From Pseudomonas aestuarii (GTDB lineage Bacteria; Pseudomonadota; Gammaproteobacteria; Pseudomonadales; Pseudomonadaceae): a DNA stretch of 64,000 bases. Position 1 is the first letter of the stretch. Every line of letters begins with the position of its first letter. Of this stretch, positions 44,838 through 52,937 are shown piece by piece. Position numbers and translations under genes: made by a program. Where the stretch lies: contig NZ_JAQJZJ010000012.1 in assembly GCF_027988105.1 (NCBI RefSeq), positions 1 through 64,000 of the forward strand. Direction: 5' to 3'. The notes below the pieces were generated by a model, which saw nothing but the letters and a program-made list of their open reading frames with translations, was not told the DNA's origin and ran no database searches.

Positions 44838-46280
44838 TCAGGCACGGATGTAGGTGGTCTTGACCACGGTGTAGAACTCGCGAGCGTAGGTGCCCTGTTC
44901 GCGCGGGCCGAAGCTGGAGTTCTTACGGCCGCCGAAGGGCACGTGGTAATCGGTGCCGGCAGTCGGCAGGTTGACCATCACGCAGCCGGTCTTGGCGCGG
45001 CGCTTGAAGTCGCTGGCATATTTCAGCGACTGGGTCATGATCCCGGCGGTGAGGCCGAAGGCGGTGTCATTGAGGGTGGCCAGGGCCTGCTCGTAGTCAT
45101 CGACCTTGATCACGCAGGCGATCGGGCCGAACACCTCGTCGCGGTTGATCTGCATGTCGTTGCGGGTGTCGACGAACAACGCCGGGCGCATGTAGAAGCC
45201 CTCGTATTCCTCGTCGATGCGCTCGCCGCCACAGGCCAGTACCGCGCCATCGGCCTTGGCCTGTTCGATGTAACGCAGGTTCTGTTCGAGCTGCTTGCCA
45301 TCGATCACCGCGCCGATCTGCACGCCTTCGCGTAGCGGGTAGCCGACCTTGAGCTGGCCCATGCGCTCGACCAACCTGGCGACGAAGCGGTCGTGCACCC
45401 CGGCGGTGACGATCAGTCGCGAGGAGGCGGTGCACTTCTGCCCGGTGCCGAAGAAGGCGCCGTTCAAGGCGCACTCCACCGCCTGCTCTAGGTCGGCGTC
45501 ATCCAGCACGATCAGGGCGTTCTTGCTGCCCATCTCCAGCTGGCAGCGGACGAAATTGGCAGCGGTGGCGCTGGCGACCTTGCGCCCGGTCTCGACCGAG
45601 CCGGTGAAGCTCAGGGCATCGATCTTGGCCGAATGGATCAGTGCATCGCCAACCGTGGCGCCGCTACCCATAACCAGGTTGAAGGTGCCGGCCGGCAGGC
45701 CCTGGCGGGCGATGATCTCGCTCAGCGACCAGGCGCTGGCCGGTACCGCGTTGGCCGGCTTGAACACCACGGCATTGCCGAAGGCCAGCGCCGGGGCGAT
45801 CTTCCAGGCCGCGGTGGCCATGGGGAAGTTCCACGGGGTGATGATGGCGACCACGCCCACTGGCTCGCGGCGGGTTTCGATTTCCACGCCGGGGCGCACC
45901 GAGTCGGCGGTCTCGCCCATCTGCCGCAGCACTTCGGCGGCGTAGTAGTGGAAGAACTGGCCGGAGCGGTAGACTTCGCCCATGCCCTCGGCGAGGGTCT
46001 TGCCTTCTTCGCGGGCCAGCTGCTCGCCCAGTTCGGCCTTGCGCGCGATCAATTCGTCACCGATCGCGGTCAGCACCTGATAGCGCTGCTCCAGGCCGCT
46101 GCGTTGCCACTCGAGCTGACCGGCGATGGCCGCGTCGAGGGCCTGCTCGATTTGCCCGGCGTCGGCCTGGGCATAGTCGCCCAGCACATCCTGAATGTTC
46201 GCGGGGCTGATATTACGGATAGTCGCGGAGCCCGTAAGCCACTCGCCATTGATGTAGTTAGCAAAGATATCGCCGGACAT
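44838..46280 (-). CDS. NAD(P)-dependent aldehyde dehydrogenase (semialdehyde dehydrogenase-like)
   Basis: This 480-residue enzyme has PWNFPMATAAWKIAPALAFG, the glutamate in LEMGSKNALIVLDD, and the catalytic cysteine in GTGQKCTASSRLI. The closest described relatives by motif are 2,5-dioxovalerate (alpha-ketoglutarate semialdehyde) dehydrogenases. It is the first gene of the operon continuing through the M19 protein, BCCT and RidA, and is divergent from the LysR gene. GAGGAGG sits before the ATG at 46280; a GTG two codons upstream is also possible. It would convert the aldehyde product of the imported substrate to an acid. Confidence 0.9.
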   Translation of the reverse strand: MSGDIFANYINGEWLTGSATIRNISPANIQDVLGDYAQADAGQIEQALDAAIAGQLEWQRSGLEQRYQVLTAIGDELIARKAELGEQLAREEGKTLAEGMGEVYRSGQFFHYYAAEVLRQMGETADSVRPGVEIETRREPVGVVAIITPWNFPMATAAWKIAPALAFGNAVVFKPANAVPASAWSLSEIIARQGLPAGTFNLVMGSGATVGDALIHSAKIDALSFTGSVETGRKVASATAANFVRCQLEMGSKNALIVLDDADLEQAVECALNGAFFGTGQKCTASSRLIVTAGVHDRFVARLVERMGQLKVGYPLREGVQIGAVIDGKQLEQNLRYIEQAKADGAVLACGGERIDEEYEGFYMRPALFVDTRNDMQINRDEVFGPIACVIKVDDYEQALATLNDTAFGLTAGIMTQSLKYASDFKRRAKTGCVMVNLPTAGTDYHVPFGGRKNSSFGPREQGTYAREFYTVVKTTYIRA

Positions 46281-46356
46281 ATGCACCTCCTCTCAAACTG
46301 TTAGCGAATGGTAGGCGCCGTTTTCGATAAACTAAAATCAGTTGTAAATATTGTTT

Positions 46357-46373
46357 GATAAGGAAAACTTACC
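46357..46373. promoter_or_regulatory. candidate LysR-type operator, copy 1
   Basis: GATAAG-GAAAA-CTTACC lies directly before the GTG start of the LysR gene and fits the T-N11-A rule. A second copy, GATAAG-TTTCA-CTTATC, precedes the operon on the other side of the same gene. The wider divergent gap 46281-46373 is AT-rich and also has AACT-N6-AGTT at 46330-46343. Binding here could block LysR translation initiation or serve autoregulation. Confidence 0.45.
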
Positions 46374-47276
46374 GTGCTCGCCGACCTCAAGATCGTCCAA
46401 CTGCGGCACTTCGTCTGGGTGCATGAGCTGCAGGGCTTTCATGCCGCCGCGGAAAAGGCCCACCGCACCCAGCCGGCGATTTCCCTGTCGATCCGCGACT
46501 TGGAGGGCAAGCTCGGCCAGGCCCTGTTCGAGAAGCGCAATGCCCGCGCGGCCAGGCCGGAACTGACCCCCTTCGGCGTGCAGTTCATGGCCTACGCCAA
46601 GGAATTGATCGCCCACCATGACCGGGTGATCAAGGACATGAGCCTGATCGCCCAGCACAAATCCGGGCATTTGCGCATTGCTTCGGTGCCGTCGATCGCC
46701 AGCCGCCTGCTGCCGGACATCCTCACCCGCTTTATCGGTGATGCCACCGACCTGCACGTCAGCCTGTTCGACGACAGTTCCGAGGTGGTGCTGGCAATGG
46801 TCGAGAACCAGCAGGTCGACTTCGGCATCGCCAGCCTGTGGGAGGCGGAGAGCGACATCCGCTTTATCCCGATCTGGGAGGACAGCATCGGCGTAGTCTG
46901 TCGCAGCGACCATCGCCTGGCGGGCGAAACCGAGCTGAGCTGGCAACAACTGCGCGGAGAGCGGCTGATCGCTAACGGCACCTCACGCCTGCTGGCCGAC
47001 ACCGCCGCCGAAGATCTGGTGGTCGACGCGCAGTTCTATATGTCCAACATGATTTCCCTGCTGGCCATGCTCGAGGCTGGCATGGGCATCACTACCCTGC
47101 CGCGCTTTGCCTTTCCGCTGGAGCACAGCCAGTTGCGTTTCATTCCGCTGAGCGAGCCCCTGGTGGTGCGCGACATCGGCATCGTCTGCCTGGCCAATCG
47201 TTCGCTGCCGGTGGCGGCCCAGGCGCTGTTCGACTTCATCCTGCGTGACAACGAACTGGATCCGGGTCAGGCTTGA
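46374..47276 (+). CDS. LysR family transcriptional regulator
   Basis: The 300-residue regulator has an N-terminal winged helix (FHAAAEKAHRTQPAISLSIR then LEGKLGQALFEKRNARAARPELT) and a periplasmic-binding-protein-like effector domain. It starts with GTG at 46374 after AAGGA. It is divergent from the ALDH-M19-BCCT-RidA operon and reads toward the three-gene operon with the unassigned 573-residue protein. A shared dyad at both flanks suggests it controls both directions. Confidence 0.92.
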   Translation: MLADLKIVQLRHFVWVHELQGFHAAAEKAHRTQPAISLSIRDLEGKLGQALFEKRNARAARPELTPFGVQFMAYAKELIAHHDRVIKDMSLIAQHKSGHLRIASVPSIASRLLPDILTRFIGDATDLHVSLFDDSSEVVLAMVENQQVDFGIASLWEAESDIRFIPIWEDSIGVVCRSDHRLAGETELSWQQLRGERLIANGTSRLLADTAAEDLVVDAQFYMSNMISLLAMLEAGMGITTLPRFAFPLEHSQLRFIPLSEPLVVRDIGIVCLANRSLPVAAQALFDFILRDNELDPGQA

Positions 47277-47308
47277 ACGTTCATTAATTTGATCGGGGAG
47301 GCATTATA

Positions 47309-47325
47309 GATAAGTTTCACTTATC
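47309..47325. promoter_or_regulatory. candidate LysR-type operator, copy 2
   Basis: GATAAG-TTTCA-CTTATC is a perfect six-base inverted repeat with a five-base spacer, containing a T-N11-A motif. It lies 140 bases upstream of the 573-residue gene in an AT-rich pocket. It matches copy 1 at 46357 at 11 of 12 dyad positions. Confidence 0.5.
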
Positions 47326-47464
47326 GGCTGATAGGGCGATCTGAATTGCCCTGCGTCGGCCCTTGGACCACCATCGACGGCAGATAACAACAACCCGCCG
47401 TGTCCCGCTTGGCCCTCAGTAGGCCCAGTGCCGGGTACGGTTTGCGCCAGTCGAGGGCACCTGT

Positions 47465-49186
47465 ATGAGCATTCCTTCAAGCATCGACTCTGCCAAGCTC
47501 GGGACCCGGGCGGTGCGCCTGCGTCCGGCCCATGTGGTCATGGACCTGGAGCGCCTCGGCAGCCTGCACCAGAGCCGGTTGAGTTTCATGCGCAGCCTGG
47601 TGCGCAAGATCATGCGCGAGGGCTGGCAGATCGAGGCACGGCGTTTCGAGCTGGATGCCGAGGGTTATGGCACGGTGATCTACCGGGTGCAGACCAGTGG
47701 CGACCTGTTCAGCTTCGTGCTGTTTTCCCAGTACCTCGATCCGGACAAGCGCAATGACCGGGTGATCGCCAGCGAGTGGGACCTGACCATGGCGCTGTGC
47801 GAGGGCGAGGTGGACGACGCCTACGTCGAGTACCTGCGCCTTAACGTGCCGTTGCAGGAAGCCGGGCGCCTCGACTCGCGGGTGATGGTGCTGTCGCGGG
47901 CCAACCGCAGCGTGCGCAACTTCGACAGCGTGGTGGCGGCCCTGAGTGCCGGCCAGCAGCCCGAGGTCGAGCAGATCGCCAAGGTCGGCTACCTCTATCG
48001 CACCACGGCGGTGTACGGCAGTGGCAAGCTGGGCATGGCCGACTGGGAGAAAGTCAGCAGCAAGCACCCGGACTTCGCCCGGCCGTTCGCCGCCGAGATG
48101 TTCAACTGCTTCATGCTGCGCAACTTCAGCCTGCAGCAGGCCGAGCACATCGCCCGTCAGCGCGCGCCGGACACTGCTGTACCCATGCAACCGGCGCTCA
48201 AGCGCTACTTCGGCATCGGCAACTCCACCGGCCTGGGCATGGCGCCCTACCTGATCAATCACCCGCAGCTGATCAGTCGCTGGGTCGAGATGCGTGAGCT
48301 GGCCCTGGCGCGGGTGCGCGGCCTTGGTCAGGTCACCGCAGAGCGCCTGGCCCGCCTGCAGGCGCTGGTCGTGCGTGGTATTGCACATATCCAGCAGACC
48401 GTGACCGAAGACGACTGGCAGACTGGCAACAACCGCCAGGTGCTGGAAGACTTCGCCGCGCTGCAGGACTGGCTCGCCAGCCATCCGCTGCGCAGCTGGG
48501 AGCAGTTGTCGACCTGGGCTGAGCAGCGACTCAGCCTGCAGGGTCAGGAGCTGCTCAACTGCATCCTCCTGGAGCTTTACCCGGAGCTGGTCGACAGCCT
48601 GGAAGACAGCTTTTCCCTGGTCGAATCCCTCGAGTTGCAACCCGAGATGCCGGCCGCCGAGCTGCAAGCCCTGATCGAGCGGCACTACGCCTGGGCTCTG
48701 GCCATCGACTTCGACGCCGATGGCGCCAGCGAGACCTTCTGGTACCGCTCCGAGGAGAAGCAGGAGCCGCGGCTGGGCAACTGCAACCTGGAGAGCGGCC
48801 GCGACAAGCAGATGCCGCTGGGCATCGGCTACCTGGCGCAGCAGTGTCATCGCCAGCTGTGCGCCTACCTGGCCGAGCAGCCCGCGCAGTGCACCGCCAG
48901 CTTCCTCCTGCGGCATCCCGAGCAGCGCGGCATCGTGCGGCGCATGCAGAGCATGGCCAAGACCCATTACGGCGAGATCCAGGCCAACCTGCTCGATCGC
49001 CAGGTGCTGCCCATGCACCTGCTGCGCTGCAAGCTGGCCTTCTTCGGCGTCAGCAAGTTCGATCCGCGCTCGCGCCTGTGGGTGCGCAACACCATGTTCC
49101 AGGGCGCACCGCTGCTGGAGGATATCGGTCAGCCGTTCGAGGACGACTGGTTCCTGCCCCTGGCCCCGACTGAGGAGAAGTGCTGA
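47465..49186 (+). CDS. unassigned 573-residue protein, first gene of a three-gene operon
   Basis: I do not recognise this protein. It has no signal peptide or membrane helix and looks soluble. An N-terminal alpha/beta region contains LVRKIMREGWQIEARRFELD and ends YRVQTSGDLFSFVLFSQYLD. A middle part has two glycine-rich stretches (GSGKLGMADWEK near residue 184 and GIGNSTGLGMAPYLINHP near 250). A long helical segment follows, and a C-terminal region contains GNCNLESGRDKQMPLGIGYL and six scattered cysteines. The glycine stretches could bind a cofactor, but they do not match a Walker or Rossmann motif. Codon use resembles neighbours. The DUF3726-like gene overlaps its end by one base, so the two are coupled. 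Confidence 0.85.
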   Translation: MSIPSSIDSAKLGTRAVRLRPAHVVMDLERLGSLHQSRLSFMRSLVRKIMREGWQIEARRFELDAEGYGTVIYRVQTSGDLFSFVLFSQYLDPDKRNDRVIASEWDLTMALCEGEVDDAYVEYLRLNVPLQEAGRLDSRVMVLSRANRSVRNFDSVVAALSAGQQPEVEQIAKVGYLYRTTAVYGSGKLGMADWEKVSSKHPDFARPFAAEMFNCFMLRNFSLQQAEHIARQRAPDTAVPMQPALKRYFGIGNSTGLGMAPYLINHPQLISRWVEMRELALARVRGLGQVTAERLARLQALVVRGIAHIQQTVTEDDWQTGNNRQVLEDFAALQDWLASHPLRSWEQLSTWAEQRLSLQGQELLNCILLELYPELVDSLEDSFSLVESLELQPEMPAAELQALIERHYAWALAIDFDADGASETFWYRSEEKQEPRLGNCNLESGRDKQMPLGIGYLAQQCHRQLCAYLAEQPAQCTASFLLRHPEQRGIVRRMQSMAKTHYGEIQANLLDRQVLPMHLLRCKLAFFGVSKFDPRSRLWVRNTMFQGAPLLEDIGQPFEDDWFLPLAPTEEKC

Positions 49187-49932
49187 TGCTGATTTCATCG
49201 AATGAATTGACCGCCCTGCTCAAGCGGGTGTTCGAGGGCATGGGCTATCCCGTCGGCTACTACGAGGATGCCGCCGCCCTAGTGAAATGGCTGCAGGTGC
49301 ATGGCGAGCAGGGCTTCGGCGAACTGCAGCGCGCCTTGCCTTATGTGGCCGACAGCCAGCGCCCGCCCCTGCAGCTGCTTGCCGAGGAGAGCCAGGCGCT
49401 GCTGTTCGACTGTCATGGCCGCAGCGGCCTGAACTGCCTGCCGAGCATCGTCGAGCTGGCTCAGACCAAGGTACTGGAGCAGGGCTGCGTCAACGTCAAG
49501 GTGCGCAACTGCCACAACCGCAAGTTCATCCTCAAGCTGCTGGTCGACAGCGCCCGTTGCGGTATCAGCGTGCTGGCCTACTGGCAGAACGGCAGGCAGC
49601 CGGTCAGCGAGCATGTCGCCAGCATCGCCGCCGGCGCCCGCCACCCCAGTTACAGTGAGGCGCTGCTGGCCGATCCCGCCACGGCCGACACCCAGACCCT
49701 GACCTTGCTGTTCAGCACGCGCATCGACCTGCAGGGGCAGTTGCACGGCAGCACGGGCCAGCGCAGCGGCTATCGCCAAGTGAGCCCCGAGCAGTTCGCC
49801 CGCGCCGGCGAGGGCGCCCTGGAAGGCGGCATGGATATCTCCATCGAGCTGTGGCAACAGCTCAACCAGCTGGCCGAAGCGGTGCTGGTGGAGAACTCCG
49901 AGCAGTCGCGCAGCGGCGCCGGCGGCCGTTAG
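49186..49932 (+). CDS. DUF3726-like protein
   Basis: This 248- to 250-residue protein begins SSNELTALLKRVFEGMGYPVGYYEDAAALVKWL. The pattern fits DUF3726 and recalls the N-terminus of the Ldh_2 (malate/L-lactate/sulfolactate dehydrogenase) family, but the Ldh_2 catalytic and NADH-binding parts are not visible. The rest has KVLEQGCVNVKVRNCHNRKF and ends in a polar tail. It overlaps the 573-residue gene at ATG/TGA and precedes the TauE gene, so all three are probably cotranscribed. The biochemical role is unknown. Confidence 0.75.
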   Translation: MLISSNELTALLKRVFEGMGYPVGYYEDAAALVKWLQVHGEQGFGELQRALPYVADSQRPPLQLLAEESQALLFDCHGRSGLNCLPSIVELAQTKVLEQGCVNVKVRNCHNRKFILKLLVDSARCGISVLAYWQNGRQPVSEHVASIAAGARHPSYSEALLADPATADTQTLTLLFSTRIDLQGQLHGSTGQRSGYRQVSPEQFARAGEGALEGGMDISIELWQQLNQLAEAVLVENSEQSRSGAGGR

Positions 49933-49956
49933 CGCAGCCGCGGCGGGCGGGCATTG

Positions 49957-50688
49957 ATGGACTACAGCGGCAGCGAATGCCTGGCGCTGCTGATCGTGCT
50001 GGGCGGCAGCCTGGTGCAGGGGTTGCTGGGCATCGGCTTCGGCCTGCTGGCTGCGCCGCTGCTGTATCTGCTCGAGCCCAACTATGTGCCCGGCCCGGTG
50101 TTGCTGCTGGGTTTTCTCCTGGCGAGCTGCATGCTGCTTGGCAATCGCCAGTCGCTGGCCTGGCGTCGGCCCTTGCCGGCTATTCTGGCACGGCTGCCCG
50201 GCGCCTGGTGCGGTGGTCTGCTGCTCGGTTTGCTGCCCAGCGCTTGGCTCGGTCTGCTACTCGGTGCCTGCGTGCTGTTGGCGACCCTCACCAGCTACCG
50301 CTGGCTGGAGGTTCGCTGCAGCTCGCGCAACCTGGCCATCGCCGGTTTCTGCTCGGGGCTGATGGGCACTGCCACCTCGGTCGGCGGCCCGCCCATGGCC
50401 CTGGTCTACCAGCGTTGCGGCCGCATTAGCGCGCGCGATGAACTGGCCGCCTTCTTCCTGCTGACCACCCCGGTCTCGGTGCTGTTCCTGCTTTACCAGG
50501 GACGCATGCCGCTCGATTATCTGCATAGCACGTTCAAGCTGGCGCCCGGCGTGGTGGTCGGCTATGCCCTGGCCCGCTGTCTGGACGGCCGTTTCGACAA
50601 GCGCAGCCCGCGTCAGCTGTTGCTGCTGCTCTCCCTGCTGGCCGCCGTCGGGCTGCTAACGCACAGTATTTGGCAGTTATTGGGTTAG
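49957..50688 (+). CDS. TauE/SafE family permease
   Basis: This 243-residue protein has about eight membrane helices and the TauE/SafE hallmarks: VQGLLGIGFGLLAAPLLYLL near the start and FCSGLMGTATSVGGPPMALVYQ in the middle. Relatives export sulfite, sulfoacetate or other small anions. As the last gene of the operon with the unassigned protein and the DUF3726-like protein it may export an anionic product of that pathway. A TTG codon directly before the ATG at 49957 could also start it. Confidence 0.9.
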   Translation: MDYSGSECLALLIVLGGSLVQGLLGIGFGLLAAPLLYLLEPNYVPGPVLLLGFLLASCMLLGNRQSLAWRRPLPAILARLPGAWCGGLLLGLLPSAWLGLLLGACVLLATLTSYRWLEVRCSSRNLAIAGFCSGLMGTATSVGGPPMALVYQRCGRISARDELAAFFLLTTPVSVLFLLYQGRMPLDYLHSTFKLAPGVVVGYALARCLDGRFDKRSPRQLLLLLSLLAAVGLLTHSIWQLLG

Positions 50689-50766
50689 GGCGAGGCGTCG
50701 GCCTGTTTCCCCGCCCCTGACTATTACACAGGCAGCGGCAGCGGCTCAGCTGCGATCGGCACGCCC

Positions 50767-50832
50767 GCCGATCAGGTCGATGCCTGCAGCGGTGCGTCGG
50801 ATCGCGATGAGCTGCGCCGCGACGGTAACTGA
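50767..50832 (+). pseudogene. relic of a second DUF1329 gene
   Basis: Bases 50767-50810 match the intact DUF1329 gene at 41081-41124 at about 38 of 44 positions, and 50812-50834 match its last bases and stop (41564-41586) at all 23 positions. The join is in frame and reads ADQVDACSGASDRDELRRDGN then stop, against ADQVDAYNGAPDRYDW and LRRDGN in the intact protein. About 440 bases between the two parts, and everything upstream, are gone. The rest of the gap 50689-50923 shows no gene. The relic marks the far border of the accessory block. Confidence 0.82.
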
Positions 50833-50923
50833 GGATCGGACACGGCAGGCGGCTTTTGTGCGCCGCGGCGAGTGGACCTAAGCTGACAGGGGTGAATGAA
50901 TCGCTGGAGGCGGCAGAGATCCG

Positions 50924-51268
50924 ATGGCGACATCCTCGAAAGCGCGCGCCCGCCCGGCGAAATACCGCGGCTGGTCGCAGCAGGTGACCCAGACCAGCAG
51001 CGCTCTGGATCTGGATCCTGGGGTCTTCACCTGGGACGATCCGCAGGCCATCGCGGCATCGCTCAAGGCCTCGGCCGAGCGCAGCAGCAGGCGCAAGACC
51101 ACGCCCTTCGCCTCGGCGATGGCGATGCTCAATTTCTACATCAATCGCGCCGGGCGGCAGCTGCCTGAGCCGCGCCGGGCCTGCCTGGAGGCGGCCAAGG
51201 ATGAGTTGCGTGTGTTGTTCGGTCGGCCGCGGCGGCGTCCGGCAAAGAGCGGCGCAGCGCGCCTCTAG
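50924..51268 (+). CDS. DUF3175 domain-containing protein
   Basis: This small basic protein of 114 residues matches the DUF3175 pattern: GWSQQVTQTSSALDLDPGVF, TWDDPQAIAASLKASAE and SAMAMLNFYINRAGRQLPEPRR. The C-terminus is rich in arginine and lysine, which suggests nucleic-acid contact, but no function is established. It follows the DUF1329 relic. Confidence 0.85.
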   Translation: MATSSKARARPAKYRGWSQQVTQTSSALDLDPGVFTWDDPQAIAASLKASAERSSRRKTTPFASAMAMLNFYINRAGRQLPEPRRACLEAAKDELRVLFGRPRRRPAKSGAARL

Positions 51269-51382
51269 CAAGGCAGTACCCGCTTGCCAGGGGGCGCAAG
51301 CCGTCCCTGCTCCCTGTTTGCCGAGGGTCGGCCCCTCGGCTGTGCTCGCGCAGCGGTGCGCCCGTTTGGCTGCCGGCGCCGC

Positions 51383-51706
51383 CTAGCTGCGGTCCGCCAG
51401 CACGCCGATCAGGAAGAACACCAGCAACAACACCGGCGCCAGGGTGTAGTTGTTGAAGTGGCCGAGGCCTTGGGCCAGCCAGGGGGTGAGGAAGACCATT
51501 GCCAGGCCGTAGCCGACTGCGCAGATCAGCACGAAAATCAGGGTGCGGAAGATGAAGTTGAGGCCGCCGATGCTGCGTTGCACCGAGGCATTGATGGCGG
51601 GGCCGAACAGCACCAGCAGGGTGGCCATGATGGCCAGGGCGATGTCGTACAGGTGGCCGCGGCTCCAGCGCGACAGGGTGGCGATCAGGTCGAATAGCAG
51701 GTCCAA
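51383..51706 (-). CDS. DUF3392 family membrane protein
   Basis: The 107-residue protein has three hydrophobic segments (YDIALAIMATLLVLFGPAIN, FIFRTLIFVLICAVGYGLAM and LAPVLLLVFFLIGVLA) and matches DUF3392, a small inner-membrane family of unknown role. It lies 34 bases downstream of hemW on the same strand, as in other pseudomonads. Confidence 0.88.
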   Translation of the reverse strand: MDLLFDLIATLSRWSRGHLYDIALAIMATLLVLFGPAINASVQRSIGGLNFIFRTLIFVLICAVGYGLAMVFLTPWLAQGLGHFNNYTLAPVLLLVFFLIGVLADRS

Positions 51707-51740
51707 GCGGGGTCCTTAGCGCCGCGTGGCGCACAGCAGG

Positions 51741-52934
51741 TCAGGGCAGAAAGTGTTGCAGCAGGTCGTTGAGGAACAGCTGGCCTTCGCGGGTGGCGAC
51801 CAGGCGGGCCGGGTCGCGGTGCATGAGGCCGCGCTGCATGGCGTCCTCGCGCGCCGCGGCCAGTAGCGTCAGCGGCAGGCCGGTGCGCTGAGTGAACAGC
51901 GTGCTGGCGACGCCGTCCGTGAGGCGCAGCACATTCATCAGGAATTCGAAGGGCAGTTCCTCGGCGCCAAGCAGACGTTCGCCGGCGCTGAAGCTTTTTT
52001 CGGGATCCAGGTAGTCCTTGGGCAGGCGGGTTTTCCAGCCGCGGCTGATGCTGCCGTCCGGGCGGCTCAGCTTGGCGTGGGCGCCGGCGCCGATGCCGAG
52101 GAAGTCGCCGAAACTCCAGTAGTTGAGGTTGTGCCGCGCCGCCTTGCCGGGCTGGGCGTAGGCGGAGACCTCGTACTGGGCGTAGCCGTGTTCGGCCAGC
52201 AGCGCCTGACCGGCTTCCTGGATATCCCAGAGGATATCGTCCTCGGGCATCAGCGGCGGCTGGTTCCAGAACACCGTATTCGGTTCTACCGTCAGCTGAT
52301 ACCAGGACAGGTGGGTCGGGCCCTGGGCGATGGCGATGCGCAAATCGCCGAGGGCATCCTCGATCGACTGGTCCGGCAGGCCGTGCATCAGGTCCAGGTT
52401 GAAGTTGTCGAAGCCGGCGGCGCGGGCCATGTCGGCGGCGCGGATGGCCTCGTCACCGTCATGGATGCGACCCAGGGCCTTGAGCTTGGCGGCCTGGAAA
52501 CTCTGTACGCCGATCGACAGGCGATTGATGCCCAGCGCCCGGTAGTCGCGGAACTTGGCCTGTTCGAAGGTGCCGGGATTGGCTTCCAGGGTGATTTCGA
52601 TATCGCCGGCGAAGGGCACGCGGCGCTCCACGCCTTCGAGCAAACGGCCCAGCGCCCTGGCCGAGAACAGGCTGGGCGTACCGCCGCCGAAGAAGATCGA
52701 GGTCAGCGCCCGGCCATGCACCTGGGACAGGTCCTGGTCGAGGTCGGCGAGCAGGGCGTCGACGTATTCCTCTTCCGGCAGGCTCGGCCCGGCGGCATGG
52801 GAGTTGAAGTCGCAATACGGGCACTTCTTCACGCACCAGGGGATATGGATATACAGCGCCAGCGGCGGCAGCTCGAAGTGCGCCTGGTCGCGCGGGGCGT
52901 GGTTGCCGCTTGCCGCGCCATGCTCATTGAACAT
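51741..52934 (-). CDS. hemW: HemW (radical SAM heme chaperone)
   Basis: HemW resembles coproporphyrinogen dehydrogenase HemN but in studied cases binds and delivers heme. The 397-residue protein has the radical SAM cluster motif CVKKCPYCDF near residue 34, GGGTPSLFS, and the C-terminal HemN domain with GIGAGAHAKLS. It lacks the extra N-terminal part of true HemN. Its start lies three bases after the rdgB stop. Confidence 0.9.
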   Translation of the reverse strand: MFNEHGAASGNHAPRDQAHFELPPLALYIHIPWCVKKCPYCDFNSHAAGPSLPEEEYVDALLADLDQDLSQVHGRALTSIFFGGGTPSLFSARALGRLLEGVERRVPFAGDIEITLEANPGTFEQAKFRDYRALGINRLSIGVQSFQAAKLKALGRIHDGDEAIRAADMARAAGFDNFNLDLMHGLPDQSIEDALGDLRIAIAQGPTHLSWYQLTVEPNTVFWNQPPLMPEDDILWDIQEAGQALLAEHGYAQYEVSAYAQPGKAARHNLNYWSFGDFLGIGAGAHAKLSRPDGSISRGWKTRLPKDYLDPEKSFSAGERLLGAEELPFEFLMNVLRLTDGVASTLFTQRTGLPLTLLAAAREDAMQRGLMHRDPARLVATREGQLFLNDLLQHFLP

Positions 52935-52937
52935 CAG

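Noticed and set aside
47477..49198. 573-codon minus-strand frame opposite the unassigned gene
   Set aside because: The plus-strand frame has the better start, overlaps its neighbour by one base as in a coupled operon, and has protein-like composition; the minus frame is His/Gln-rich and has no partner genes.
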